From contig JANTQA010000038.1 of the NCBI GenBank assembly GCA_027625915.1, positions 1 to 64,000 of the forward strand: a stretch of DNA of 64,000 nt, in the 5' to 3' direction. The stretch is from Anaeramoeba flamelloides. Taxonomy: Eukaryota > Metamonada > Anaeramoebidae. The translations under genes were made by a program, and so were the position numbers. Positions 48,218 through 61,600 of this stretch are shown in pieces (the stretch's first letter is position 1; each line of letters starts with the position of its first letter). A model generated the notes under the pieces. It was not told the DNA's origin. It did no database searches and saw nothing but the letters and a program-made list of their open reading frames with translations.

Positions 48218-48354
48218 TTTTTTTTTCAAAATTCGCCAAATATTCAAAAAAAAAAAAAAAAATTACTTGTACCCCCCAAAAAAAAATATAAAGTTATAAT
48301 TAAAAATTTAAAATTTTTTGATAATACAAAACAGGTCTATTGAAAATTTGTAAT

Positions 48355-49100
48355 TTATAAAATATTGCACTTCTTCCTTTTTTTTTTTGGCAATTCAACT
48401 TTCCTTATTTCTCGGATGATCTGATGAAAGGCCATTTCTAAATTTTTTAAAGTTTTTGCTGATGTTTCGTAAAATGGAACACCATATGTTTTTGCCAAAT
48501 TTGAGCCTTCCATAAAGGTCACCTCTCGTCTGCATTCTAAATCACCTTTGTTGCCACAGATCACAGTTGGAAATGTTTCTGCGTCCTTAACTCTTAAAAC
48601 TGTTTTATAAATTTCAGGTACCTCTTCAAAGCTTCCTTTTTCCGTAATTGAATAAACAATGATAAAACCTTGTCCCGTTTCCATGTACTATAATATTCGG
48701 AAAAGAAATGTATTGTTTTTAAAGGTGCTGTCTTATGAGTATGGTTTGGATTTCATTTTTGAAACAAAAGAAAAAAAAAGAATGATCTTACTTGCTCTCT
48801 TAAAGAAGTATAATCTTCTTGGCCCGCTGTGTCCAATACGTCCAAGAAAACCGGCTTGTTATCGACCAAAATTTGTTTTCGATAATTTTCTTCGATCGTT
48901 GGATCTAATTAATTTTTCGGACATAAAAAAGAAAATTTAAAACGATCAATTGATATATTTTTAAAAATTAAAAAAAAAAAAAAAAGTTTGGGGAATTGCC
49001 TACCATATTCAGTAACAAAAAAATTTTGGAGAAATCTGATGGTCATTGCGGATTTCCCAACACCTCCACCACCTAAAATTACAATTCTTCTTTCTTCCAT
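48355..49100 (-). CDS. Ras-family small GTPase
   Basis: Three exons on the minus strand: 49100-49004, 48904-48792 and 48687-48355, giving 180 residues; introns of 99 and 104 bp with GTAGGC and GTAAGA donors. The numbering matches human H-Ras: P-loop G10-GGG-VGKS (Gly at 12 and 13), switch [13 protein letters not shown] restored across intron 1, [14 protein letters not shown] with Gln61, NKGD for guanine recognition, and ETSAK. The C terminus [10 protein letters not shown] is a polybasic stretch plus a CAAX box; final Leu favours geranylgeranylation. It is a membrane-anchored GTP switch, probably regulated by RasGEF and RasGAP proteins; whether closer to Ras or Rap needs a tree. The start at MEERRIV is chosen because it aligns with the family start; the open frame extends 13 codons further upstream without similarity. 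Confidence 0.95.
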
Positions 49101-51524
49101 TTTTTTAAAAAAAGAAAATAAATTTACAAAAATAAACAATTAAAAATTAATAAATGAAGATCGACAAAATTATTTTAATTAAGGAGAAAGTTGTAAAAAT
49201 TTAAGTTAATACAACTAGCTTAATATTTTTTTTCAATTCTGTTTGCGGTCTTTAAGATTTGAGGTTCACCAAGTCGATTTAATAGATTTGGTTTTGAGAT
49301 TAAAAGTAAACCAGTTAATTTAAAAAAAAAAAATTTTGGAGGATTTTTGAGAGTTAATTATTTTCAAAAACAGACTCTTAAACCTGTGTTCCTTTTCATA
49401 CTTTTCAACATTTAGTAATTTAAAAACAACATAATTTTTTGACAAGTTTTATGTTTTTCTTATTTGAAGGTTTAAAATCTCGTCGAATGGTAAAAGTGAA
49501 CCATTTTTTCATAACTTAACAGAGATCGTTAAGTCAGTTGGAAAGAATTTTTAGTTACTTTCTCAAATCGTAATATTTTTTTTTAGGATTTCGCTCAATC
49601 CAGAAGAAACAAAAAAATCTCAAATTCAGAAAAGAACCTAAAGAAACAGAACTCTAAGGCTCTTAAAAATGAAAGAATTTGGGAAAATTGTCCTTTTTAA
49701 ATACTTTTCTTAATTTTTTTGAAGATCATTTTAAAAAAAGTGGTTGAATATTGTTATGGACTAAAAGGATCTTTGCAAGGTTGATCGATGAAAACAAATC
49801 AAAAGTGTGACTTTTAACAAAGACATATCGAAAAGAAAATTACAAAATTAAAATTTAAAGAATTTTTTTTTATTGTGTAAAAAGTCTTTTGAACATTTTT
49901 TGGTAAAAAAAACCTTTTCTTTTTTTGTTACCCATTAATGAAATTTTAGATTCCTTTCAAAGTAAGGGGAAAAATGGTGATACAGATGATTTTTGTTTTT
50001 AAAGCTTGGTAATTATCACTATTTTTTGATCTTTTAACTTCAGAATCTAAACAATCTATCATTTGTCTTTTCAAGTGGAACTTTTATTCAAACATTTCAA
50101 CCACCAATTGATCTTCCATTTAATGTTGATCAATTGTTATGACAAAAACGAAGCTTTGATCCCAGTTATTCATAGAAACACAATTTTTTTTCTTTTGATA
50201 AGCAAACTGTTTGAATTGATCTATTCAATTTGTACTTTAAATTTCTCTCTGTTTTTTTAGAGAAAGGAAGGTGATTTTGGACATAAAAATATTCCACATT
50301 CCTTTCTTTTTTGTTTGCACTAATTTTCCAAGAATGGAATTACTTGAATTCTTATTGTTATCTAATTCTGTTTTTTCTTTTTCGTTATTTTGATCATTTC
50401 ATATTTTAAACAAAGTTTGTTTTGGAAGAAAAAAATTTAAAATTATAAACAAACAAGAAGTTTAGGAACTTTTAAAGTCAAAAAATCAAAAGGAAATGGA
50501 TTTTAGAAGGAAATAAAAGTCTTGTGTTATTTTACTCCTTTTGAAATTTCAACAATTATTGCCTTTAATCTCAAAATAAAAAGATCAAAATTTTCTTCGA
50601 TTTTTCTTAAAAATGGCTTGATAAGAATTACCATTTGTTACAAAACAAATTGAACAATGTTTTCATTCATCTATTCGATAATGTTTTCCAAATGAAGTAA
50701 AATTTCAATTTTTTAATTCCATAAATCAGACTTAAATTATTAATTTTACCTTTGAGAATTGGGCACTTTGATGATTTATTTTAATTTTGATGATTTATTT
50801 GAAAATCTGTTTTAAATTTTTGATCTTTTTATTTTCCAATTAACAGTAAAATAAATCATCAAAGTTACTGAATTCGAAAGGGGTGAAATTAATAATTTAA
50901 GTCTCTTTTAAGATTATTAAAAATTTGAATGGTACTAAATTTTAAAAATTTTATTTTTTCAAAAACAGCACATTTTTAAAAAAATAATTTCAATTTTTTT
51001 TGATACAAATAGTATTAAATAAAAAAGCTTGTGCTGTTTTTAAGAAATAAGATGTTGTATTACAACCATTATTTCTTTTAAGGGACTAATCTCCATTAAA
51101 TTTTTTTACCTAAATTTATTAGATATTGAGAAAATTATTTGACAATTACTCATATTTGAAAAACCTATTTATTTTCAATATTAAACACATTTCTTGATAA
51201 GGAATCCTTATTTAGAAATTGGTCAAAAAAAAAATAATAGAGACTAATACCTTGATTGAATTAATCTCATAAATTCTTCAGTTATCTTTAAAAAAAGCCT
51301 TTATTATCAATAATAGACCATTTATTGTTTTTAGTACTAACTTGTTAAAACAAACCTGATGAGGAAAAATATCAAAATTGAAAAATTGACAGATCATATA
51401 GATGTATGGACACAAACAACATACTCTATCATTTTTGAATTATACACCCAACCTAACAGCGAACCCCCTTCAATAATCACCCATTGTTACCAGTAAATAA
51501 AATAGAATATAGTCAATTTCACAA

Positions 51525-51720
51525 TTAAGACACATACTTTGAAAGAAAATTAAGGACCAAAAAAATCTCAAATTAAGATGAGCTTTTTGAAAAAATTTTT
51601 CCTCAAATTATTTTACTTGAATTTGAAATTTGTGCTTTAATTTTGTAATATTTTATGTATTTTAAATTCAGTTGAAAGTTTGTGATTTAAAAGTGGAACC
51701 GACTATAAACCAATTGATTT
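51525..51720. repeat. Dispersed A-rich repeat, family 7 (diverged)
   Basis: AAATTAAGGACCAAAAAAAT then CTCAAATTAAGA, and at the right GTTTGTGATTTAAAAGTGGA, the latter shared with 31065-31090. Limits approximate. Confidence 0.35.
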
Positions 51721-52739
51721 TATAGCTTTCTTATACATTATCAAGTGTTTTGACACTAAAACAGTAACATCTGATAAGTTGTATAAAAATACAAGATTTC
51801 TGTTAAATACAACAAGAACCCCACTCGCTCTAAATAATTGTTCTTTTTATAAGTATAAAAAAAAAAAACATTTTTAAAATGAAATTTCAATTTTATATAA
51901 ACTATTTTACAGTTTAGGGCACGTAGTAATGCGTAAAATATATTCTTAACGAGTTTGTAAAGATATTACAAGAAAAAATTTATTTTGGAAAATTTCAAAA
52001 TTGAAATCATTTTTTCACATTTTTTTTTTCTTTTTCGAGTTTTGTTTAACATATAACCCATTTGTAAAAATTTCTTTATTGCAAGATTAATTGCCACTTG
52101 GTAAAAATATATTATTCTCATGTTCTTGAAACCATGATAATGATTGTTGAGAAAATATATTGGTTTCTATTGGAATTTTTTTCAATCTTTGATACTGAAA
52201 TTTGATTATTAAATGTGAAAATTTTTCACTTGGTTTTCATTTCCTTTTTCAAATAGAGAAAACAAATACCAACAAAATTCGTTTGGGAACTTGATTTATC
52301 AAGAAAAGTATTGAATGTGAAGTGTAAATTGTTTCATATTTATTATTCAAATACCAGTAGATGATCAAAACAAACATTCTTGTTTTTCTAAGTGAGAACA
52401 TAAGAATTTGAGTTTTTCAACTTTTAAGAAAATCTATTGATTTATTCGTTTCATATAGACATATATCAACAATTCTTTGATGTGTATTATTCTTCTTATT
52501 TTTTATTTGCTCTTCATGAGGTAAATTATATAAAACAATTGATATTTGAAAAAAATGTTGGGCCACTTTGGCCGAAACAAAGTTTAGAGAAAAATACTAA
52601 TAAATTATTCAGAATTTCCTTCTCTGTAAAATATCTTTCATTTAGAACTATTAAAAATACAAATATCTAAATAACCACACAAAAAGCACCAAACATATAA
52701 ATATATAATTACAGCAGTCAGCCCATCTTTTACCAAACA

Positions 52740-52930
52740 AACGTTCAACAATATTTTAGGTACAAAAAAAATCTTAAATCGAGTTACAGAATTCAAATTC
52801 TAGTGAAATAATTGGTAAAAAAAAATTACAAAAAATGAGTCTAATTTGAGATTTTTTTTTTCCTTAAATTAATTTCAAAGTTTAAACCATAAAAATGGAA
52901 CATGTTTTAATAACTATCAATTTCTTAATG
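52740..52930. repeat. Dispersed A-rich repeat, family 7
   Basis: GGTACAAAAAAAATCTTAAA, TTCAAATTCTAGTGAAATAA and CTAATTTGAGATTTTTTTTT align in order with 30915-31050. Right limit AATGGAAC compares with AGTGGAAG there. Confidence 0.45.
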
Positions 52931-54543
52931 ATTTATTAGTGGAAAAAAATCACAAAAAAAAAAAAACCGTGGAATTGTTTACAAAGCACCATTTGGCGAA
53001 TTTGTATTTCGAATATAATATTTTGGTTTCTAATTATAGTCTTTTTTTACCTTTTACAATACCTATGATTGCGACTTTTTTACCCTTTTTTCAATTCTCA
53101 CACCAGATGTTTTTTTCCAAAAAATATCACACAATCCCGTATTTTGCCAAAAATGGACTAGGTTAAAAAATAGTAACAAATTAGATTCACTTGAATTTAA
53201 TTGATTTATTATCAAAAGAAAATAATTTGTCAAAATTTAGAAAATTCTGAGTATTTAGAAATAAACAATTGATTTTTTTTTTGGTATGAATATTTTCGAA
53301 TTGAAAACTGTTTTAAAAAATTTTAATTAAATTTAATTTTGACTTTTAAATCCTTTGAAATTGTTTTTTTAATTGAATTTTTATCAATTAAGATCACACT
53401 AACGTTTTTTTGTAATTCATATTCATGAGATCTCGTTATAATTTTTTTCTTGTTATTTAAATTTTTCTTTTTTTATTCTTGTGAATAATTTTTTCATTTG
53501 AATTTATTCAACCCAAAGAAAGTAGAAATTCATAATGTCATTTATGGGAAAGAAAACTCTCTTAGTATGAAAAAAAATCACTGGAAGTGTAACGATCTTC
53601 AAAAGTTTAAAAAAAAGATAAAAAAATTTATATTAATTAGTAAAATAGACTTTTCTTATTTTTTTCGATACTTGCAAAACCCAAGATGAAAAAAGATTTG
53701 ATTTATCCCCAAAATTACTTTTATGAAAAGAAATTTTCATAAGTGGGGTTTCATTTGCAAGTTATATGTGAACATTTCTCATTTTTTTAAATAAAAATAA
53801 TCTATATTCTTGATATATTTTTCCTTTCAAATAAAATAAAATCATTTGAGTTTCTAAAAATATTTTTATTTTTTCAAAAATTTGGTTGGAGTTTATAAAG
53901 TTTTCGATTTAAAATTATCGAAAAAATTGTCTAATTTGATTCAGTTTTTATTATTTAAAAATTAACATGTTTCTAACATAAAAGAAAACAATGTATCTTA
54001 GTATTATTAACAAATAACTTAATTCTTGAAAACGATATATAAATTTTATGTTTTATATTATAAAATATTAATTTGAAAAGAAAATTTTAAAATGTTGTTA
54101 TTATTTATAATGATTGATCTTTCAATCGAAATCTTAAATGATGAAAATAATCAAAGTGTAGATGTTATTTACAATTTTGGTTTGATATAAGTTTTATGAA
54201 AGTTTATCAGGCAAATTTTGATCAAATAGTTCAATTATTTTTATTCTTAAAAGTTTCAAAAAATATTTTCTTGTTTTCAAAAAATGAGAAAAATTTCAAT
54301 TCAATTGTTGATCATCAATGAGATTTGTAGTGAATAAATCAAATTTTAATTTTTTCTGAAAAAGAATTTTTGTTCGATTATAAAATTTCAACAGTTTGTA
54401 ATGGTCTATCATAAGACCATAAAATCCCGTCATAGAAAGTCAAGTTTGATAATTGAAAATTAATTTCCTGTTTATCATAGATTTCAAGGTAGTGTTGGAA
54501 AGGTTATATGATTCGCTAGAAATTGAAAATTTTCTATTACAGT

Positions 54544-55014
54544 GATCAAAATAATGCGTGCACAACGACTATAATCCGTGTTTCAAAATATTATCCGTGC
54601 TTTTTTTTATTCTTGTACTAAGGTAACATCCAATCTACTACCAAATAGTATACCTGAGCCCAAATCAATTTTGAAAGTAAAAGTCTGGTTATTTTCAGTA
54701 AAATTTAAATTATTAATGCAAATAGTTGAAAATTTTCCATAATATTCTCAATTTTTTTGAAATTTTTTGTTTTTTTTATTATTAAAATTTTCTGAAAAAA
54801 AATTAACTCAATTTTTTGAGATAAATTTTCCAATTTGATCCTTTATTTTTAGAATTTCTTTTTAAATAATAGAACTTTAAGAAACCAATACCATATTTTT
54901 TTCGGGTTTATTATTGGTTTCTTTGATTGGTTAATGTATAGGTTTTCTATAACAAAAAAACAAGCTTTTTATTTTGAAACACGCTTTATATTTTTTTGCA
55001 CGCTTTATTTTGAC
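54544..55014. mobile_element. MITE, family 5, intact copy with TACAGT duplication
   Basis: 471 bp between direct repeats TACAGT (54538-54543 and 55015-55020). TIRs of about 50 bp: left GATCAAAATAATGCGTGCA, then ATAATCCGTGTTTCAAAATA; right, inverted, GTCAAAATAAAGCGTGCAA, then TATAAAGCGTGTTTCAAAAT. Within the TIR the word (A/T)AAT(C/G)CGTG recurs two or three times, like subterminal transposase-binding sites. No ORF. The superfamily cannot be assigned from a 6-bp duplication alone. Confidence 0.75.
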
Positions 55015-55626
55015 TACAGTAAGATATAAGAAATTGAATTTTCTATTTCATCAAAGACGATTTTAGAAGAGAGAAATAATCTGCAGATATTCTCAATTTT
55101 CAATGTTGAGTTGGAGTGGCTGTAATACAACCAATAACATATTTATAAAAAAGTAACTGGTTCTAAATAAATGTGAGATACCTTAAAATATTATTTTGGG
55201 AATTTTGAATCAAAATTTTTCGTTTTTTTAAAGTAAAAGGATAGTTTTAATTAAAATGAAGATCTTATAGGTACAAGTCCACTGTTAAAAAAAGGAAACA
55301 AAACAATACATGTCTGAGTAAAAAGGCAAAGAACTCTCTTGTATAATTCGGATTTTGTTTCATTCGTTTGAGTTGTAATATTCGTAGGAAACTATATGTA
55401 TTTGATAACAACAAGAGTTTGATGAAATTAACTAGAATATTTTCCTAAAGTGAATTTATTAAACGTTCGAGTATATCAGTGACTATACTTCTGCCAACGA
55501 ATCAAAAATATCGTTGTTTTTTCAATAAAAGATTAATTTACAAAAAATGTGTCACAAAATAAAATTTCATTTTTTTATCAACCAACTTAGTCTTCTGAAC
55601 CAACAAATTCATAAAATTTCCTGACA

Positions 55627-58600
55627 ATGTATGTTTGTATGATTGCACGTATTAGAGACGGTCTACCATTAGTCTCTTGTGATAATGAACAACAAGATTA
55701 TAGTGATGTCAAAACACAGGCAAGAAAATTCTTTAAGAAATTAACAACTTTCGATGAGTCTATGTCAACCATCGATCTTAATGACGAAAAGCATGTGTTC
55801 CACTATTTGTTGAATCAAGGCGTTTGTTATCTTACCTATTGCTCCAAAAATTATCCAACTAAATTGGCTTTTTCTTTTTTATCAGATCTTCGTGAATCTT
55901 TTAATAATTCTCAATCCGATCAAGTTCAAACAGCAACCAGGCCATTTCAGTTAGTTCAATTTGGTAAATATTCTTCCTTTTTCAACTTTTTTTTTTTTTT
56001 TTTTTTTTTTTCATCAAAACAAGAAAATAAAAAAAATTGTTTTTCACTTTTTCCGAAACACAGGTGCAAATTAAGAAAAAAAACATAAAATAGCTTTGAA
56101 TAGTAAACAAATATTGTGAATTGAAAAATTAGTTTGTCGAGATCATTTAAATATTAAGGTGTTTGAAACTTTGCTACCTTTTTCTTTTTGTTTTATCAAA
56201 AACTGATGGCTTAACAAAAGTGCTTAAAATTTTTTACTTGAATCTCCATTTTATGATCACAAGATCTCGCTTTGAAGATCGAATTGTGTTCCTTTAAATA
56301 CAAAGAAACTCTATAAAAAAGTTGATTTTTGAAATATTACCCGAAGGGAAATGCTTTGAAAAAATAGAGTTGTTAAGATTTCTGAAAAGGAAATTGGATC
56401 AAAAAAATTTTATGACATTTTTTTGAATTTGGAATTATTGATAAATTCCCAAATAATTTGTAAATTGTGTTTCCCCAACATTACCTTATTTATGGAATCC
56501 CTTTGACTTGTTTAAAAGGCGATTTAATTTTAATTCTTTGTATTGACTGTGAGATTAGTGAGAATAATTATTGATAAATATAGTGAAAAAAAAGTGAAAA
56601 TTTATTCTTCATGAATCAATAATTAAATTTGCGTTTTTGATTTTCAATTTTCTGTCCGAAATTAAATATTAGTCCAGCCCTAATAATTTGGATTTTTGAA
56701 TCAAAAAACAAATCACAAATATTATAGAAACCACCAAAAAATTATTTTTGCTTTTCCACTGTCTTGGAGAAATTACATCGAAAAAAACACTTTCAAATAC
56801 TTTTATTTCAGACTTTAAGCTTGGCTTTATCTGAAATAAAATTAAGTCTTAATATTTTTTTAAAATCAGATACTCAACATACTAATAAATTCAAATAAAG
56901 GTAAAATACCCTTTTAGTTCAATTTCACTTTTTTTGAAATTCATGAACTCTACTTTCAAAGCAGTTCTTTACAAAGATTATTTCGAAGATCAACTAAGTT
57001 TAACACAGTTTTGAACAGTTAAACCAATAAAATACTTTATCCATTTTTTTATTTTAATCTGAATAAAAAATCTAACAAAATGGAAATTAAAGTCAAAAAA
57101 CTTCAAAATATTTTTTTGAATTTATCAGTATTTTATATTTATTAACCTGGTTTATGGTCTTCTATTTAATTCCTCAAAAAAAAAGAAATCTTTCATTTAT
57201 TTTTCGTCCCATTTTTCCAGTAGATTTTGAAAACTCAATATATATAAACTCAATTCCAAAAATTGGGGCACACCTTCAAAATCAATTTAATTCCAAAAAA
57301 AGTGATATTTGACTCTTAAATAGAAACGTTAGATATTAACAACCAATGGAAATAATTTTAAAGTTAATTATTTATCATTTTTTTTCATTATTTTTTGATT
57401 TTTGATTTTCAATAATTTTTTTGATTTTTTTTCGATTAAAATTTTTTACAAAACTTTTCGAAAATCTCAAAATCACTTTAAAATGAAATTTAAAAGTTTT
57501 CATTCTGATCACAAGAAAAAAATTTTTTTCTCTCTCAAAAAGAAAAAAGATTCTTTTTTTATCGAGAAAAAAATTTTTTGAAAAAAAATCTTGATATGGG
57601 GTGCTAAAGCACATGGCCTACAAACAGAACTTATTATCATTCATGGAAGTGTGAATACTGAATGTATTATTAATGATATTTTCAAAAAAATCAAATGTAA
57701 TTCAACTCGCTAATTCAGAATATGGTGAGTTGAAATGGATTTTCCAAAAGGATGGAGCTTGTCCACATACTTCAAAAAAAACTCAAACTTACTTAAATCA
57801 GGGATGTAATGTTCTGGACCCTTGACCCCCAATTCCACAGATTTAAATCCAATTGGTAGTTTATGGATACTAAAATGAAAAATTGTAACGAAAAAACGAA
57901 GAAGAATTTTTAAAATTTTCACTAATGTATGAAATACTTTGAGTTGGGAAACCTAAGATAATTAGTAAACTCTATATTTAAAACGATAGATTTCGTTATC
58001 AAAAGACAAGCTGAATCTATTAATAGTTTTTATTAATTTTTCTTTCAATAAAATTGGATTTTTTGGTAACCGTGTTCCAAAAATAGGGGCACACTTTTTT
58101 TTATTTTTTCTTTTTTATTTTTCGAATTGAATTTTAAATTTACTATAATATATATAAATAGTATTAATTAAATATTTTCGGGTCTTTTATTATTTTAATT
58201 GACAAGTATCATGTATTTTAGAGTATATTTTTATTAATGTAATTTTTTTTTGTGTCCCATTTTTTGGAATTGAGTTTATATATATCATATCCCTTAAATT
58301 ACGAAATGGCACCACAACTAATTTAGCCAAAACCGGGTATTTCTAACCGTAACCTGATGGTGTAAAAAGATGTGACATCTCTGAGATGGAAATGGCCTGT
58401 GATTACTGATATTTTATATTAACTTTTTCTCAAAATTCATTTTTTTAAAAACATAAAAACCATTGAATTTGATTACAGCTATTTGAAAAAAGTGTTGAAT
58501 TTTTTAGAATTAATACTTTTAAAAAAAATCATGCTTTAAAAAAGTGAGTACTCAACCTTTAAATGTGAAGTAGAGGTTGGAGTGTGGGAAACAAAGTAAT

Positions 58601-61600
58601 TTTAAAAATTTTGATTACTCGGTTTTTTAAAAAAGAAAACTTGAAAAAAGTTTTCAATTCTAACAATCTAAAAAAAAAAGAAAATTACTTACTTTTTGAA
58701 AATAGTTGTAGATTTTAACGATTGTTTTAATTTTTTTGACAATTTTTTTTTTTTTTTAATTATTTTTCCAAATATAAAAAGAGAGAAATCAAAATAATAG
58801 TGTTCCATTATTTAAAAATTAATATTTAAACTTTGCTTCTGTCAAAGGAGCCCACTAATTTTTTCAAATATCAATTATTTTTTATTAATTACCCCTTGAA
58901 GAACAAATAAAAAATAAGTAGAATAATACAAATATCAAAGAATTTTTGATACCACATCTGGAATTAAATATAAAAAATCAATGGATTTACTTAAAAATTG
59001 AAAAACTCATATTCTTAGGAAATAATTGAGAAAAACAAACAATGTTCATTTTGATCTCCAATTGAAGATTCAAAAAAAATTCCAATAAAAATAAATCTAA
59101 TTGTACTACAATAATTTTCTCACTGTTTCAATAATATTGAAATAACACGTTTTTACCAAGTTGACTATAGATCTTGCAATAAAAAAAAATTGCAAAACAA
59201 TTAGGTATAAAAAAAAATAATAAAAAGAAAAAAGTAAAAAAGGATGAAAAAATAATTTCAATTTTGAAATTTTCAAAATTAATTTTTTCCTTTTAATATT
59301 TATTCAAATCCTTTAAACGCATGTAATTCGCCCATTACAACTATTTTCCCTTTGGCTGGAAAATAGTTTGGAAGATCCAAAAGTAACTATTTTTTCAATT
59401 TTTTAATTTCAAGATTTACTCAATAATAATTAATATAAAAAAAAAAAGAAAGATTGATTATTTTAGTTTTCTTCTCTGAAGATATTTGTATTTTTAATAT
59501 ATTTCAAATATGTGAAAATAATTTCTAAAAAAAATTTCCGAGTTAAAGATATAATTTTACAAAAAAACATCAATTTATTATTATTATAGATGAAGTGTGA
59601 ATTACACTTTATATACTCTTTTACTTAAATTTATAAAAGGTGATTGAAATGTAAACTTTTATATTCCACGGTTATTTATGGGAAGTACATACCCAAATTA
59701 TTTTTATAGTTGAAAAACAAAAATTGATAAAAAAATATTTAAAAAACAAAAATATATAAAAAAATAAACAGTTGAGAAAGGTTTCTAATAATTAATTGGC
59801 AAAAAAAATAATAATAAAAAACAATGATACTATTTTAAATCAAGAACTTCCAAAATCACAGTAACAGTACTTTTGGTTGATTTAGTTTGATAGTTGAACT
59901 TGAATGTTCAATTTTGGGAATCATGGCTTAATTTTATTTATTTCTTTTTTTCCTTTTTGATCTTTTTTTTTTTTTACCCTTTGTTATTTTTTTCCCTTTA
60001 CTTTTTACCTTATATTTTCAAGTTACTGATATTTTCATGTTTCAATGTCACAGTATTAGCAAGTAACCACTGGTATTTTTTCCTTTGTAACTCTTCTTTC
60101 CAATATAAAAAAAAAATCCAGGCCGAGAAAAAATGTAAAAAAATAAAAAACACATTTTTTTATCTACTAACTGACATTTAGAGACAAATTTAAGAAAGAT
60201 ATTTTGCAACTTTCAAGTCTAAATATTGATAATTGAACCTTTAAATAAGTCTCGAAAATCAGATTTTTTTTAAAAAATTTTCGAATTATTTACTAATACA
60301 ATGGATCTTTTTGAATTGATTAGATCGGCTTTTTTACTATTTTAAAAAATAGAATTTTTGGAGTCGTTTGTATTATGGAGCAAATAATATGACATACCTT
60401 AATTAATAACATATTTTTAATTTTAGACAATTCTAGGGCAGGCATTAATCCTTAAAATACATTTCCATAGATGTGAAAACTTCCATAAAATAATCATTAA
60501 ACAAATTGTATCAAAAAAGTTGGGTATCTATTTAATATTTTTTTTTTTTTATTAATTCAGAAAGCACAATTTGAGAAAGAAAAAACAATTTTGTCTTAAA
60601 TTAAACTAAAAATCTACAACCTTTTTATTTCATTGGATAAACATTTCACATTTTTCCAAATTTTAATTGATACCAAATAATTTTTTTAATTTTGACACAT
60701 GATTGAGTTGCAATGAAATATCTAGAATACCCTTTGAGTGTAAAAAAATTATTTTTCCATTTATTTCTCAAGAAGTGGAAGAATTTGAATCGCTTAATTG
60801 ATGATTAATAAACAATTCGAAAAAATGATTTTGGTAAAATAATTTAATCTTTCTTTTGAAAACAAATAAGAAATACAAAAGGCGTAATTAATCATATAAA
60901 TATGTGTAAAAAATTTGAAAAAATATGTTATTATTTTTAGATCATTCAAAGAAAGAAAAATGTTCATTATTAAATAATTTAAATGTAGACAGAATTAAGA
61001 AAAATTTCTTTATTATTTTTTTTTTTTTTTTCAATAAAAGATAAAGATTTCTTTATTAAGAATATTCATTGAATCAATTTAACGTTAAATAATGATTTCT
61101 AAAAGAAAAAAATCATAATTGTAATTTTTTTTTTTTTTATTTATGAGAAATATTTTCTTCAAAAGAATTCCTTTAAATACATTTTTGTTTAAGGATCGAG
61201 TCATTATTGTGAAAAATAATTTTTTGAAAGAAAAAAAAATTTGTAATTTTTATGAGTGTCTAATTCCAATCACAAGCCAATCAACATGTGATGTAAGATC
61301 GATCTATAAAAATCAACAATGAAAAAAGAGGTAATTTTTAGAAAAAAACGCCAAAGATCAACACTCAATTTCCAATTTAAATTGTTGTGAATCTATAATT
61401 TTGAATACAACTGGGTCCGTTTCGAAGTTTCGCTCTTGGGCGCTTTTTGAGATCTCAAAGATTTTTTTTTTTCATTTTTTTCATATTTCAAATGTGTAAT
61501 TTTTGTCAAAGGAATGTTCCAAAATCCTTACTCTGTCAAATATAGAGGGTTACAAAATAACCACAAATTAGATTAAATTGAATTAAATTGATTGTGTACT

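Larger units (their letters stand above)
49101..54537. other. Large intergenic stretch between Ras and Sec22
   Basis: 5.4 kb without a recognised gene. Contains family-7 repeats near 51525-51720 and 52740-52930. Short ORFs at 50063-50260, 52437-52670, 52939-53166 and 53498-53689 show no domain or codon pattern distinguishing them from chance. CAAAGTGCCC/AATCATCAAAG words recur as an imperfect inverted pair around 50765-50860 (TGATGATTTATTTTA ... TAAAATAAATCATCA). Confidence 0.5.

Noticed and set aside
48659-48940. 93-codon plus-strand ORF
   Set aside because: Antisense to Ras exon 2 and its two short introns.
57710-57922. 70-codon minus-strand ORF
   Set aside because: Antisense to the mariner transposase remnant.
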